Source of the DNA: CAYXAA01 sp964462985
Lineage (GTDB): Bacteria; Pseudomonadota; Alphaproteobacteria; Rhizobiales; Stappiaceae
Direction of reading: 5' to 3'
DNA: 64,000 nucleotides
Assembly (NCBI GenBank): GCA_964462985.1
Contig: CAYXAA010000013.1
Coordinates: 1-64,000 of the forward strand
Shown here: positions 27,289 through 34,725 of the stretch, piece by piece
Layout of the letters: the number at the start of each line of letters is the position of its first letter
Position numbering within the stretch: the first letter of the stretch is position 1
Program-made: the position numbers and the translations under genes
Notes under the pieces: model-generated
What the model was told of the DNA's origin: nothing
Databases searched by the model: none
The model's input: the letters and a program-made list of their open reading frames with translations, nothing else

Positions 27289-28022
27289 TTCGCGAGCACC
27301 GCGCCCGGATGCGGGACCAGGCGTTATCGGGGCGCAATTAAGGCATCGGAAAGCGAACCCGGAGCAGCCAAGTACCCGAGGCGGGCGGTCACATGCAAAT
27401 GCCCGCGGCCGATCCATGGGCTGAGGCCCCCCGAGCCAGATGCCCTGTCACGGGGTAAGTGGGCATCGTCACAGAAGCGATGACGAAGCGCCGCGGAGGT
27501 GGCTCTGCGGGATCTTCTACGGTGAGCGTACGCCGCTGCAAGCGATGCTGAAGCGGATTGATCCGGCCGACTCTCCGGGCCACAGCAATGTCACCGGAAG
27601 GGCGCGATGCAGTCAGCACTCAATCCGCCCGATAGCATTCCCCGAAGCAATCAGCAGACCGAGCTCCGAACCTGCCGAGCGCAACCGGCCGGCACCAATC
27701 GTTTGTCAGGGGTGTCAAACAGTGTTTCGAAAAGAGGGAGGCGCAAGGTGGACGCTGGTTCGCCTCCCTAGCGCTGCTGGGAGAAATCCAGCCATCTCGG
27801 GCCGACTGCGAGGGTTCACCGGGAGATCGCGACCGGGTCAGACTCGCCCGGCCGGCCTAACCAAAGGATAAGCTTCGGCGGAGATGAGCCTGCCGGCCAA
27901 CACGCCGCAACCACGCCTCAGCCGGTCCGGCAGCGTGGTTGCGGCGGTGATGAAACTGTTGTGAGGATCGGGGTCTGTCGACAGACTTGCGAATACGGGG
28001 CGCCTGCGTCCGCAGGCTGCCG
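27289..28022. other. 734-base gap with no supported gene
   Basis: Open frames here (for example plus strand 27440-27871, minus strand 27838-28026) have no ribosome-binding site, unusual Arg/Pro/Ser composition and no family resemblance. It may hold a small RNA or regulatory tail of the stress island, but I see no promoter-terminator pair to support one. Confidence 0.45.
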
Positions 28023-28592
28023 TCACCGGTCGGCGAACGCACTGCTCGTTGCGAACGCCGAGTCGCGATCGGGGCCGAAATCGGAATGTCCGGCCACGGC
28101 CAGCAGCTCCTGAAGGCGGGTGCGGGCGCGGCTGACGCGGCTCTTAATCGTACCGACGGCGCAGCCGCAGATTTCGGCAGCCTCGTCATAGGCGAAACCA
28201 GAGGCGCCAACCAGGATAATCGCTTCCCGCTGGTCTTCCGGCAACTGGGCGAGCGCGTGCTGCATGTCCTGCAGGTCCATGGACCCGTACTGGGTTGGAT
28301 GGGTGGCAAGGCGCTCGACAAAGGCGCCGTCGCTGTCCTGGACCTCGCGTCCGCGCTTGCGCATCTGGCTGTAGAACTCGTTGCGCAGGATGGTAAACAG
28401 CCACGCCTTCATATTGGAGCCGCACTCGAAGCTGTCCTGCTTCGCCCATGCCTTCATAATCGTATCCTGGACGAGATCATCCGCACGATCGTGGCGACCG
28501 GTCAGGGATACGGCGAATGCGCGCAGGTTCGGCAATGCGGCCAAAAGATCACGCTTGAACGTGGCGCCGACGTCCTTTTCCGGTTCAGCCAT
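28023..28592 (-). CDS. ecfG: General stress response sigma factor EcfG (RpoE-like ECF sigma)
   Basis: The ECF15-group sigma factor that directs RNA polymerase to GGAAC-N16-CGTT promoters under general stress. The 189-residue protein shows sigma region 2 (HDRADDLVQDTIMKAWAKQD; NMKAWLFTILRNEFYSQMRK) and region 4 (LPEDQREAIILVGASGFAYD; CGCAVGTIKSRVSRARTRL). Its start overlaps the end of nepR by 8 bases, so sigma factor and anti-sigma factor are translationally coupled. The divergent neighbour is phyR. This three-gene arrangement is the standard alphaproteobacterial core of the response. Confidence 0.95.
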   Translation of the reverse strand: MAEPEKDVGATFKRDLLAALPNLRAFAVSLTGRHDRADDLVQDTIMKAWAKQDSFECGSNMKAWLFTILRNEFYSQMRKRGREVQDSDGAFVERLATHPTQYGSMDLQDMQHALAQLPEDQREAIILVGASGFAYDEAAEICGCAVGTIKSRVSRARTRLQELLAVAGHSDFGPDRDSAFATSSAFADR

Positions 28593-28788
28593 TGTCGGTC
28601 ATCTCCGCCTGCTGCGGTTCGCGTCCATCCTGTTCGGCGGCGTCGAGCCGCTCCAGGAGATCGAGAAAACGGTCGGGGATGGCTTCCTCCTTCACGGAAT
28701 CGTAGAGTTCCCGAAGCTTTCGACTGATGGTTTCGTTGGGACCGAGGCCGTCGTCGTGCTGGCGATGTCCGATTTTGCTAACTGGCAT
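28585..28788 (-). CDS. nepR: Anti-sigma factor NepR
   Basis: A small protein that holds EcfG inactive until phosphorylated PhyR titrates it. The diagnostic helices are LGPNETISRKLRELYDSVKE and the following IPDRFLDLLERLDAAE. With ATG 28788 (CGGAAATA upstream) it has 67 residues. An ATG at 28812 (75 residues) is equally possible, whereas the open frame to 28959 would run through the promoter region and is rejected. It overlaps ecfG. A candidate EcfG promoter at 28836-28860 would make the pair autoregulated. Confidence 0.93.
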   Translation of the reverse strand: MPVSKIGHRQHDDGLGPNETISRKLRELYDSVKEEAIPDRFLDLLERLDAAEQDGREPQQAEMTDNG

Positions 28789-28835
28789 TATTTCCGGATC
28801 CGAGTGGGTCATTTCAGGCGGAGCATCCTGATGAA

Positions 28836-28860
28836 AATGCACCCCTTGCGAAAAAGTTCC
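28836..28860 (-). promoter_or_regulatory. Candidate EcfG promoter for nepR-ecfG
   Basis: On the minus strand GGAAC (28860-28856), 16 bases, CATT (28839-28836); it fits GGAAC-N18-TT. Transcription would begin near 28829, just ahead of both possible nepR starts. It supports positive autoregulation of the sigma factor. Confidence 0.65.
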
Positions 28861-28883
28861 CGAGGCAGGGAACTTTTTTTCGC
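28848..28883. repeat. Inverted repeat carrying the two head-to-head -35 elements
   Basis: GCGAAAAAGTTCCC (28848-28861), spacer GAGGCA, GGGAACTTTTTTTCGC (28868-28883). The arms are perfect except for T5 against T7. Each arm holds one GGAAC, so the nepR and phyR promoters face away from a shared centre of 8 bases. Confidence 0.8.
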
Positions 28884-28893
28884 ACCGTTCGTA
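28869..28893 (+). promoter_or_regulatory. Candidate EcfG promoter for phyR
   Basis: GGAAC (28869-28873), 16 bases, CGTA (28890-28893), one base off CGTT. It is divergent from the nepR promoter. It predicts a 5' leader of about 145 bases before phyR. Confidence 0.5.
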
Positions 28894-29045
28894 GTGCTTA
28901 CGTTGCCTCGCGTTTGCGAGAGCGGCCTGCTTCCGCCCGGATGAAGACATGTTGCTCAAGCACGTTGGTATCGATCAGCTTACGGGAGATCAGGCGATTC
29001 CGCCTGACCGTCCGCTGAACCAGAACACATGGGAGACCGAAATCG

Positions 29046-29840
29046 ATGCCGCTTTCCACCCGTATTGCGCCCCATCTGCCGTTTCTGCGCCGCTATGCAA
29101 GAGCGGTGACGGGATCCCAGACATCGGGCGACGCCTATGTCGCCGCCGCACTTGAAGCGCTGATCGCGGATTCCAGCGCCTTTCCAGAGGCGACCTCCGA
29201 CCGTGTCGCTCTGTTCAAACTGTTCGCAAAATTGTTCGGTTCCACCCGGATCGAGATCGGAGAGGCGCAGTCTCCGTTCGCTTGGGAGCAGCGTGCCGCC
29301 GCGAATCTGGCCTCGGTCCCGCCCATGCCGCGACAGGCCTTCATCCTCGTTTCTGTCGAAGGCTTCACCCCGCAAGAGACGGCGGAAATCCTCGAAGTCG
29401 ACGTGGTCGAGATCGGTGAACTGCTCGAAGAGGCGTCGCGCGACATTTCCCGTCAGGTCGCGACGGAGATCCTGATCATCGAGGACGAGCCGCTGATCGC
29501 CATGGACATAGAGGCAATGGTGGAGGAACTCGGTCACTCCGTGACGGGAATCGCGCGCACGCGCACCGAAGCGGTCGAGCTGTTCGCCAAGACCTCGCCG
29601 AAGATGGTCCTTGCCGACATCCAACTGGCCGACGGTAGCTCGGGCATCGACGCGGTTAACGACATCCTGCAAACGTCGTCGATTCCGGTCATCTTCATCA
29701 CGGCGTTCCCCGAGCGGCTGCTGACGGGCGAGCGTCCCGAGCCAACGTTCCTCGTGACGAAACCGTTCAACCCCCAGATGGTCAAGGCTCTCATCAGCCA
29801 AGCGCTCTTCTTCAACGGCTCGGTCGCGGCAGCGGCCTAA
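29046..29840 (+). CDS. phyR: Anti-anti-sigma response regulator PhyR
   Basis: The phosphorylation switch of the general stress response. Residues 1-135 form an EcfG-like sigma domain that binds NepR (LPFLRRYARAVTGSQTSGD; FILVSVEGFTPQETAEILEV). Residues 141-264 form a receiver domain with acidic pocket IIEDEPLIAMD, phospho-acceptor Asp191 (LADIQLADG) and the conserved Lys in VTKPFNP. The inverted order, sigma domain first and receiver last, is unique to PhyR. GGGAGA lies upstream of the ATG. The cognate kinases are probably the HisKA_2-type proteins downstream. Confidence 0.97.
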   Translation: MPLSTRIAPHLPFLRRYARAVTGSQTSGDAYVAAALEALIADSSAFPEATSDRVALFKLFAKLFGSTRIEIGEAQSPFAWEQRAAANLASVPPMPRQAFILVSVEGFTPQETAEILEVDVVEIGELLEEASRDISRQVATEILIIEDEPLIAMDIEAMVEELGHSVTGIARTRTEAVELFAKTSPKMVLADIQLADGSSGIDAVNDILQTSSIPVIFITAFPERLLTGERPEPTFLVTKPFNPQMVKALISQALFFNGSVAAAA

Positions 29841-29911
29841 GGCTCAGCTCGACCCAACCGTCAGTTGAGGCGAGAAGGTCGGAAGATTCTATTGGCGATG
29901 AAGAATTTCCA

Positions 29912-29936
29912 GGAACATTATTGAAGGCAATGCGTT
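29912..29936 (+). promoter_or_regulatory. EcfG promoter for the DUF1328 gene
   Basis: GGAAC (29912-29916), 16 bases, CGTT (29933-29936): an exact match to the EcfG consensus. Transcription would start near 29943, 25 bases before the start codon. Confidence 0.85.
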
Positions 29937-29967
29937 CTCCTTGAATGCAATGTCAAGGAGATCTCTA

Positions 29968-30132
29968 ATGTTGTACTACGCGCTTGCATTCCTTATCATT
30001 GCCCTGATTGCCGGTGCACTTGGATTCGGAGGTGTCGCAGGGGTGTCTGCTGGTATCGCACAGATACTCTTCGTCCTGTTCCTGGTAGCCTTCGCGATCT
30101 CGCTCATTCTTGGCCTGTTCCGGCGAGCGTGA
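29968..30132 (+). CDS. DUF1328 family small membrane protein
   Basis: A 54-residue protein of two transmembrane helices separated by a Gly-rich turn (MLYYALAFLIIALIAGALGF; GVAGVSAGIAQILFVLFLVA) with a basic end LFRRA. It belongs to the DUF1328/YtjA family, whose function is unknown. The ATG at 29968 is set by AAGGAG 7 bases upstream; the open frame from 29941 begins at the predicted transcription start and is not used. It has a perfect EcfG promoter, which makes it a probable stress regulon member. A GC hairpin follows. Confidence 0.9.
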   Translation: MLYYALAFLIIALIAGALGFGGVAGVSAGIAQILFVLFLVAFAISLILGLFRRA

Positions 30133-30167
30133 CGGGAATAGTCTTCGGCGGAAGTAGCGGCCTACTG

Positions 30168-30198
30168 GCCGGGCGCGCCCCAGGTTGGCGCGCCCGGC
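30168..30198 (+). terminator. GC hairpin between the DUF1328 gene and the kinase gene
   Basis: GCCGGGCGCGCC (30168-30179) pairs perfectly with GGCGCGCCCGGC (30187-30198) across 7 bases. No T-tract follows, so it may terminate weakly or protect the short DUF1328 transcript. Confidence 0.55.
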
Positions 30199-30222
30199 TC
30201 AGTGCATGACTCTGGACGGAGA

Positions 30223-31227
30223 ATGATGCGAGATGCGCTGACATGGGAGCGTTCGGGCGGTGACGTCAAGGAATTCAGAGATTATCTGGTCCTCGCGCTC
30301 AGCCGGTCCGGGGTATGTGTCACGCTCCAGGATCAGCAGGATGACTACGTCTTCATCGCAAACCTTCCCGATTGCTGGAACGCCGATCGGGCACGAACGG
30401 CGCGCGACGTCGAGATTTTCGGACCCGATCTCGCGGCTCGGCTGGCAGAGGCCAAGGCCGCGGTCCTGAGCGGGGAACAACAGACGAAGCTGCAGGCCAC
30501 CGCAGGGCGTGACCGCCATTTCGAATTCATCGTCGAGCGTGTCGATCGCAACGGCCGCACCCTCGTGATGACCACGATCGTGGAGTTGACCGAAGAGCGT
30601 CGGCGGGAACGTGTGCTGCGGACATTGCTGCGTGAGGTCAGCCACCGCTCGAAAAATCTGCTCGCGATCATTCTAAGCATTGCGTCGCAGACGGCGCGGA
30701 ACGCCCGGACGCTGCCAGCGTTCCTGCATGTTTTTCACGGACGGGTCTATGCCCTGGCTCGGGCGCAGGACCTGATCACCGACTCTAGCTGGCTCGGCGC
30801 GCGCCTCAGCGATCTCGTCCATGCTCAAGCCGCGCGCTACAGCGAGGCCCAGCCCGGATTTCTGACCGTGTCCGGCGCAGACCCAATGCTGACGCCGAAT
30901 GAAGCGCTTCATATCGGGCTTGCGCTTCACGAGTTGTTCGTGAACGCCGTGCTGGATGGGGAGGGGGCGGGCATCCTGCCGGCCGTGACCGTAGACTGCG
31001 CCGCGATGCCCGATGGCGATGGGACGAAAGTCAAAATCCAGTGGCGACAGCAAGGGCGAAGCCGTAGCGAAGATCTCGAAGACGAGGACGGCGGGGATCG
31101 CGTCTTTCGGAGCGCGGTCCTGGAGCGGGTCACACCGGCCGCGGTAGACGGGACAGCGACATACTTCGAGAGCGACGACGGGATCGAGTACACCTTGACG
31201 TTCGTACACCCTCGAAACGGCCCCTGA
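30223..31227 (+). CDS. Soluble HWE/HisKA_2-type sensor histidine kinase, probably degenerate ATPase
   Basis: A 334-residue cytosolic protein. Residues 1 to about 120 resemble a PAS-like sensor region ending in TTIVELTEERRRERVLR. The dimerisation/phosphoacceptor helix carries His141 (REVSHRSKNLLAIILSIASQ), typical of HisKA_2/HWE kinases that phosphorylate PhyR. In the ATPase domain the N-box is LHELFVNAV. The Gly-rich G-box (normally GFGSRLI) is replaced by GDRVFRSAVLERV, so catalysis may be impaired. The start is ATG 30223, preceded by GGACGGAGA; a GTG at 30202 has no ribosome-binding site. The position beside phyR suggests a role in the same pathway. Confidence 0.8.
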   Translation: MMRDALTWERSGGDVKEFRDYLVLALSRSGVCVTLQDQQDDYVFIANLPDCWNADRARTARDVEIFGPDLAARLAEAKAAVLSGEQQTKLQATAGRDRHFEFIVERVDRNGRTLVMTTIVELTEERRRERVLRTLLREVSHRSKNLLAIILSIASQTARNARTLPAFLHVFHGRVYALARAQDLITDSSWLGARLSDLVHAQAARYSEAQPGFLTVSGADPMLTPNEALHIGLALHELFVNAVLDGEGAGILPAVTVDCAAMPDGDGTKVKIQWRQQGRSRSEDLEDEDGGDRVFRSAVLERVTPAAVDGTATYFESDDGIEYTLTFVHPRNGP

Positions 31228-31236
31228 CGCCGGTCA

Positions 31237-31267
31237 AGAAAAAGGGGACGAGATCGCTCTCGTCCCC
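31237..31267 (-). terminator. Terminator for csbD
   Basis: GGGGACGAGA (31244-31253), loop TCGC, TCTCGTCCCC (31258-31267). On the minus strand the stem is followed by TTTTTC, so it terminates the CsbD gene. It lies 10 bases past the convergent kinase gene and may also affect that transcript. Confidence 0.85.
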
Positions 31268-31315
31268 AGAAGTGAAACTCTTCCGGTCATTGGCTGCGCG
31301 TGGTGAGAGCGATGC

Positions 31316-31513
31316 TCAGTGACGGCTGAGCCAGGCGTCGATTTCGCGCTCAGCTTCTTCTTCCGCCCTGCCGTAGCGCTCCTGGATCTTGCCGGCGAGC
31401 TGCCGGCGATTTCCCTTGACGACCTCAAGGTCGTCATTCGTCAGCTTGCCCCATTGCTCCTGGGCCTTGCCCTTGAATTGCTCCCAATTTCCTTCGATCT
31501 GGTCCCAGTTCAT
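31316..31513 (-). CDS. CsbD-like stress protein
   Basis: A 65-residue, highly charged helical protein of the CsbD family: MNWDQIEGNWEQFKGKAQEQ, then GKLTNDDLEVVKGNRRQLAG. Family members are among the most strongly induced stress proteins in bacteria (in B. subtilis under sigma B), yet have no known biochemical activity. The start is preceded by GGAGACGG. It is encoded convergently with the first kinase and ends in a strong terminator. A possible EcfG promoter lies 125-150 bases upstream. Confidence 0.92.
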   Translation of the reverse strand: MNWDQIEGNWEQFKGKAQEQWGKLTNDDLEVVKGNRRQLAGKIQERYGRAEEEAEREIDAWLSRH

Positions 31514-31890
31514 GTCCGTCTCCTAATACAAGGTCTGAAGCGATTGGCCGGCTCAACCCGACCCGGGGCAAACCCCGCGCCATGAGCGTCATGAAGTCGG
31601 AGAAGCGTCTCCGCCGTCCTGCCCGCTGCGGCAGGTCAACACTTTCGCTGTTGGATCAGTTCCACCGGCGAAGGCAAATTCCGGGTCGTGCCCTGCAGCC
31701 CGTGTTTCACAGTGAACTGCAGCAAGCCGCGCAGGGGAACGACATCGGCCGCCGGATGCCGTCGCTTTCCGCGCGCCTGGCAAGCATCAAACCACGTGGA
31801 GGGTGAAGGCGTCTTACGAGGGTCGAAAAGCTCCGCCACGCTCTCAATCGACAGGACGTCGACGTCCATGCGAATCGGCCAGGGGAAAGA
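31514..31890. other. Divergent gap between csbD and the CHASE kinase gene
   Basis: 377 bases with no convincing gene. It contains the candidate csbD promoter at 31638-31663. Open frames on both strands lack ribosome-binding sites. Confidence 0.45.
31638..31663 (-). promoter_or_regulatory. Weak candidate EcfG promoter for csbD
   Basis: On the minus strand GGAAC (31663-31659), 17 bases, TGTT (31641-31638). It fits GGAAC-N19-TT but not strict CGTT, and would give a leader of about 120 bases. Confidence 0.35.
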
Positions 31891-33567
31891 ATGCGTTTGA
31901 CCCGGTTTGCCCCTTTCATCGTGTTCGCCTTGGTCTCTCTGATCGGAGCAGGCCTGACGACAGCAATCTATCGTTCTGAGCGTGCGACCAACCACGCCCG
32001 CTTCGAACTGGTGGCCGATGACGTCGCCGGTCGGATCCGGAACCGGATCAACCAGCATATTGCCCTGCTTTATGCGACGGTATCGTTTCTCGAGGCGAGT
32101 GGCCGGGAGGTGACGCGCAGTGCCTTCGCCCGCTTCGTCTCCGGACTGGGGCTTGAGAGGCAGTTCCAGGGGGTCCAGGGCATAGGCCTGTCCCGCATCC
32201 TGGGAGAAAACGGCCGGGAAGAGGTGCGCAACCTGCTCAGGGCCAATTACGGCGTCGAGCGCGAACTCTGGCCCGCCGGACAGCGCGAGGTTCACACAGC
32301 CATCGTCCTGCTTGAGCCTCAGGATGAACGCAATCATGCGTCGCTCGGCTTCGACATGTTCAGCGAAGCGCGGCGGCGGGAGGCGATGCACAGGGCGATC
32401 ACGACCGGAGAGATCTCGGCCACGGCGCCGGTTTCGCTGGTCGAGGAGCTCTCCGTGATCACTCAGATGGGCTTTGTCGTCTACCATCCGCTGATGGCCC
32501 CGGCCACGGCGGGCCGGCCCGGACGCACCATCGGTTTCGTCTATGCTTCGTTCAGGGCAAGCGATCTGCACGACGCTGCTCTTGGTGACGACATCCTCGA
32601 TCAGGTGGAACTGGAGACCCGCGACATACGCGCGCCGGACAATCCGATCCTTTACGCGACGCCAGGGTTCTCGGACCAGGCCCTCGACCCATCCTTCGCG
32701 GTGACCCGCGAAATCGAGGTTGCCGGTCGAATCTGGACCCTGACCATGCGGGAGAGCGAGATGTTCCAGACGGGTTTCGGCTACATCTACACGCTCACCA
32801 CGGGCCTGACCTCTTTGCTGCTGGCGATCGCGCTGGCGGCGGCGGTCCGCTGGCAGATCAGGGCTCTTCAAGCTGCGGAGGAACTACGGGCGGCTTCGGA
32901 GAAGGCTGCAGAGGAAAAGGACATGATGCTTCGTGAGATGAAGCATCGCATCAAGAACTCCATCACGCGCATTCTCGCCATAGCCCGGCAGACCGCGACC
33001 GTCAGTGGCAACCTGGAGGAATTCTCCAGGTCGTTCGATGCCAGACTGCAATCCATGGCAACCGCCCAGGACATCCTGACCCGCTCCCGCTGGCAGGGCG
33101 CAGACCTGCGCGACCTCCTGAACGCGGAGTTGGAACAGGTCTACGGCACGACCGTGCAAGGTGCGGACGTCAACGGTCCGGTGGTGAGGCTCGATGAACG
33201 TCAGACGCAGGCGTTGGGCCTCACGTTTCATGAATTGGCGACGAACTCGCTGAAGTACGGCGCAGGCGCTCATCCGGGGGGCCGACTAACGATAGGCTGG
33301 CTGATTGAGCACGAGAAGGACGGCAAGTTCCTTCGTCTGACGTGGCGCGAAGACACTGTGGTGCCTGCGACGGCGCCAGATCAGCGCGGCTTCGGGACGC
33401 GACTGATCGACGCCAACATCCGAGGCGAACTCGGAGGCAGCATCGACCGGCGATATCACGACGACGGAATCATGATCGAGATCCGCATTCCTTTCCCTGC
33501 GGGCGAACGGAGGGGGAACCAAGCGCCGAAGCGCGCGTTCAAGGACAGGGGGAGGACTCTGCGATGA
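31891..33567 (+). CDS. Membrane CHASE-domain HisKA_2-type sensor histidine kinase
   Basis: A 558-residue sensor kinase. Transmembrane helix 1 (about 6-26) and helix 2 (about 298-320) flank a periplasmic CHASE domain (about 40-290) with the family core GVQGIGLSRIL and LEPQDERNHASLGFDMFSE. The phosphoacceptor His352 lies in EMKHRIKNSITRILAIARQ, and the ATPase domain keeps an intact N-box (FHELATNSLKYG) and G-box (RGFGTRLIDANI). CHASE domains bind small extracellular ligands. As an intact kinase of the type that phosphorylates PhyR, it is a plausible input to the stress response. Its stop overlaps the next start (ATGA). Confidence 0.9.
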   Translation: MRLTRFAPFIVFALVSLIGAGLTTAIYRSERATNHARFELVADDVAGRIRNRINQHIALLYATVSFLEASGREVTRSAFARFVSGLGLERQFQGVQGIGLSRILGENGREEVRNLLRANYGVERELWPAGQREVHTAIVLLEPQDERNHASLGFDMFSEARRREAMHRAITTGEISATAPVSLVEELSVITQMGFVVYHPLMAPATAGRPGRTIGFVYASFRASDLHDAALGDDILDQVELETRDIRAPDNPILYATPGFSDQALDPSFAVTREIEVAGRIWTLTMRESEMFQTGFGYIYTLTTGLTSLLLAIALAAAVRWQIRALQAAEELRAASEKAAEEKDMMLREMKHRIKNSITRILAIARQTATVSGNLEEFSRSFDARLQSMATAQDILTRSRWQGADLRDLLNAELEQVYGTTVQGADVNGPVVRLDERQTQALGLTFHELATNSLKYGAGAHPGGRLTIGWLIEHEKDGKFLRLTWREDTVVPATAPDQRGFGTRLIDANIRGELGGSIDRRYHDDGIMIEIRIPFPAGERRGNQAPKRAFKDRGRTLR

Positions 33568-34688
33568 ACGTCGATGACCGCCGCGTTGCCCGGCTGCGAC
33601 TCCAGCCGGCATCCGATTTTGAACATTTGCTGCAACTGGCGGCGCGCGTGGCGCTGGTGATCATCGGCACGATTGCCGTCGCCGTCGCTCTCGACCACGG
33701 CCAGTTGCTCTTCGCCCCGGTGGTCATGGCGGTGGTCATCGGCCTGATGTTCGGCCCGCTCGCGGATCGCATCGAGAGCGTCGGGATACCGTCGGGGGTG
33801 TCCGCCCTTGCGATCGTTGTCTGTTTTCTTGCCTTGATCACCTCGGCGGTGACCACCATGGCCGTCCCGCTGTCGGATTGGGGCCGATACCTGCCCCAGA
33901 TTTGGACCAGGCTCAGGGCGGAACTGGCTAATCTGAAGGATGTCCTTGCCACCTTCGACTCCGTACGAGCCGGCATGCAGGATGCGCTTGGAGGCGGCGA
34001 GGGGGGGCTCAAGGTGGCTGTCGACAACGGGTTCAAGATCGAGGATGCGGCGTGGTTGGCTCCGACGTTCCTGATGCAGGTCGTCATTTTCCTCGCGAGC
34101 CTGTATTTCTTTGTTGCCACGCGAAAGCAGATCCGTGCCACGGTCCTGTCGCTGTGCATCGACCGGCGGCTTCGCTGGCGGCTGGCCCGGGTGTTCCGCG
34201 ACGTCGAGGTGCTTGTCTCCCGCTATCTTTTGTCGATCACAGCGGTGAACATCGGTCTCGGTGCGGCTGTCGCGATAGCCCTCTGGCTGCAGGGCGTTCC
34301 CTCGCCGGTGCTTTGGGGCGTCATGGCGGGAGTTCTCAACTACGCCGTCTTCGTCGGCCCGGCTGCAATGGCGATCATCCTGCTGGGGGTCGGGCTTGCG
34401 ACCGGCCATGGGTACCTCGGCTATCTCGGCCCGGTCCTGACCTATCTCACGCTCAATCTGATTGAGGCGCAGGTGGTGACCCCACACGTGATCGGCCGCA
34501 CCATGACGCTCAATCCTTTCCTTGTCTTCCTGGCTCTGGTGTTCTGGATCTGGATCTGGGGTCCGGTCGGCGGCTTTGTCGCGGTGCCGCTGATGCTGAT
34601 GGGTGCGGCCATCATCCGCCATGTCTTGCCTCTGGGGGGCGGCGGTCTACTGGGCACGATCAAGCCCGTCTCGCCGCGGCAGCCTTGA
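33564..34688 (+). CDS. AI-2E family (PerM/YdiK-like) membrane protein
   Basis: A 374-residue integral membrane protein. Two to three helices at the N-terminus (LAARVALVIIGTIAVAVALD onward), a soluble loop (about 95-165) and five further helices with the family's GVMAGVLNYAVFVGPAAMAI and the C-terminal signatures NLIEAQVVTPHVIGRTMTLN and FWIWIWGPVGGFVAVPL. Members have been proposed as AI-2 exporters or ion/H+ antiporters; the substrate is unclear. The start overlaps the kinase stop by four bases, with GGGGGAGG upstream, so the two are translated together. It is convergent with moeA. Confidence 0.92.
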   Translation: MNVDDRRVARLRLQPASDFEHLLQLAARVALVIIGTIAVAVALDHGQLLFAPVVMAVVIGLMFGPLADRIESVGIPSGVSALAIVVCFLALITSAVTTMAVPLSDWGRYLPQIWTRLRAELANLKDVLATFDSVRAGMQDALGGGEGGLKVAVDNGFKIEDAAWLAPTFLMQVVIFLASLYFFVATRKQIRATVLSLCIDRRLRWRLARVFRDVEVLVSRYLLSITAVNIGLGAAVAIALWLQGVPSPVLWGVMAGVLNYAVFVGPAAMAIILLGVGLATGHGYLGYLGPVLTYLTLNLIEAQVVTPHVIGRTMTLNPFLVFLALVFWIWIWGPVGGFVAVPLMLMGAAIIRHVLPLGGGGLLGTIKPVSPRQP

Positions 34689-34725
34689 CCCGTGCCTGCG
34701 CCGGTGCACCGATCCAGCGGTCGGT

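Noticed and set aside
27440..27871. 143-codon plus-strand frame in the 734-base gap
   Set aside because: No ribosome-binding site, Arg/Pro-rich composition and no recognisable fold.
28848..28883. Bidirectional terminator between nepR and phyR
   Set aside because: The T-rich arms resemble one, but the genes are divergent, so nothing needs terminating there; the GGAAC elements explain it better.
28789..28959. Longer NepR frame to 28959
   Set aside because: It would include the nepR promoter and inverted repeat; the NepR family is short.
29221..29240. GTTC-N8-GTTC inside phyR as an SOS box
   Set aside because: Spacing is 8, not 7, and it lies within coding sequence.
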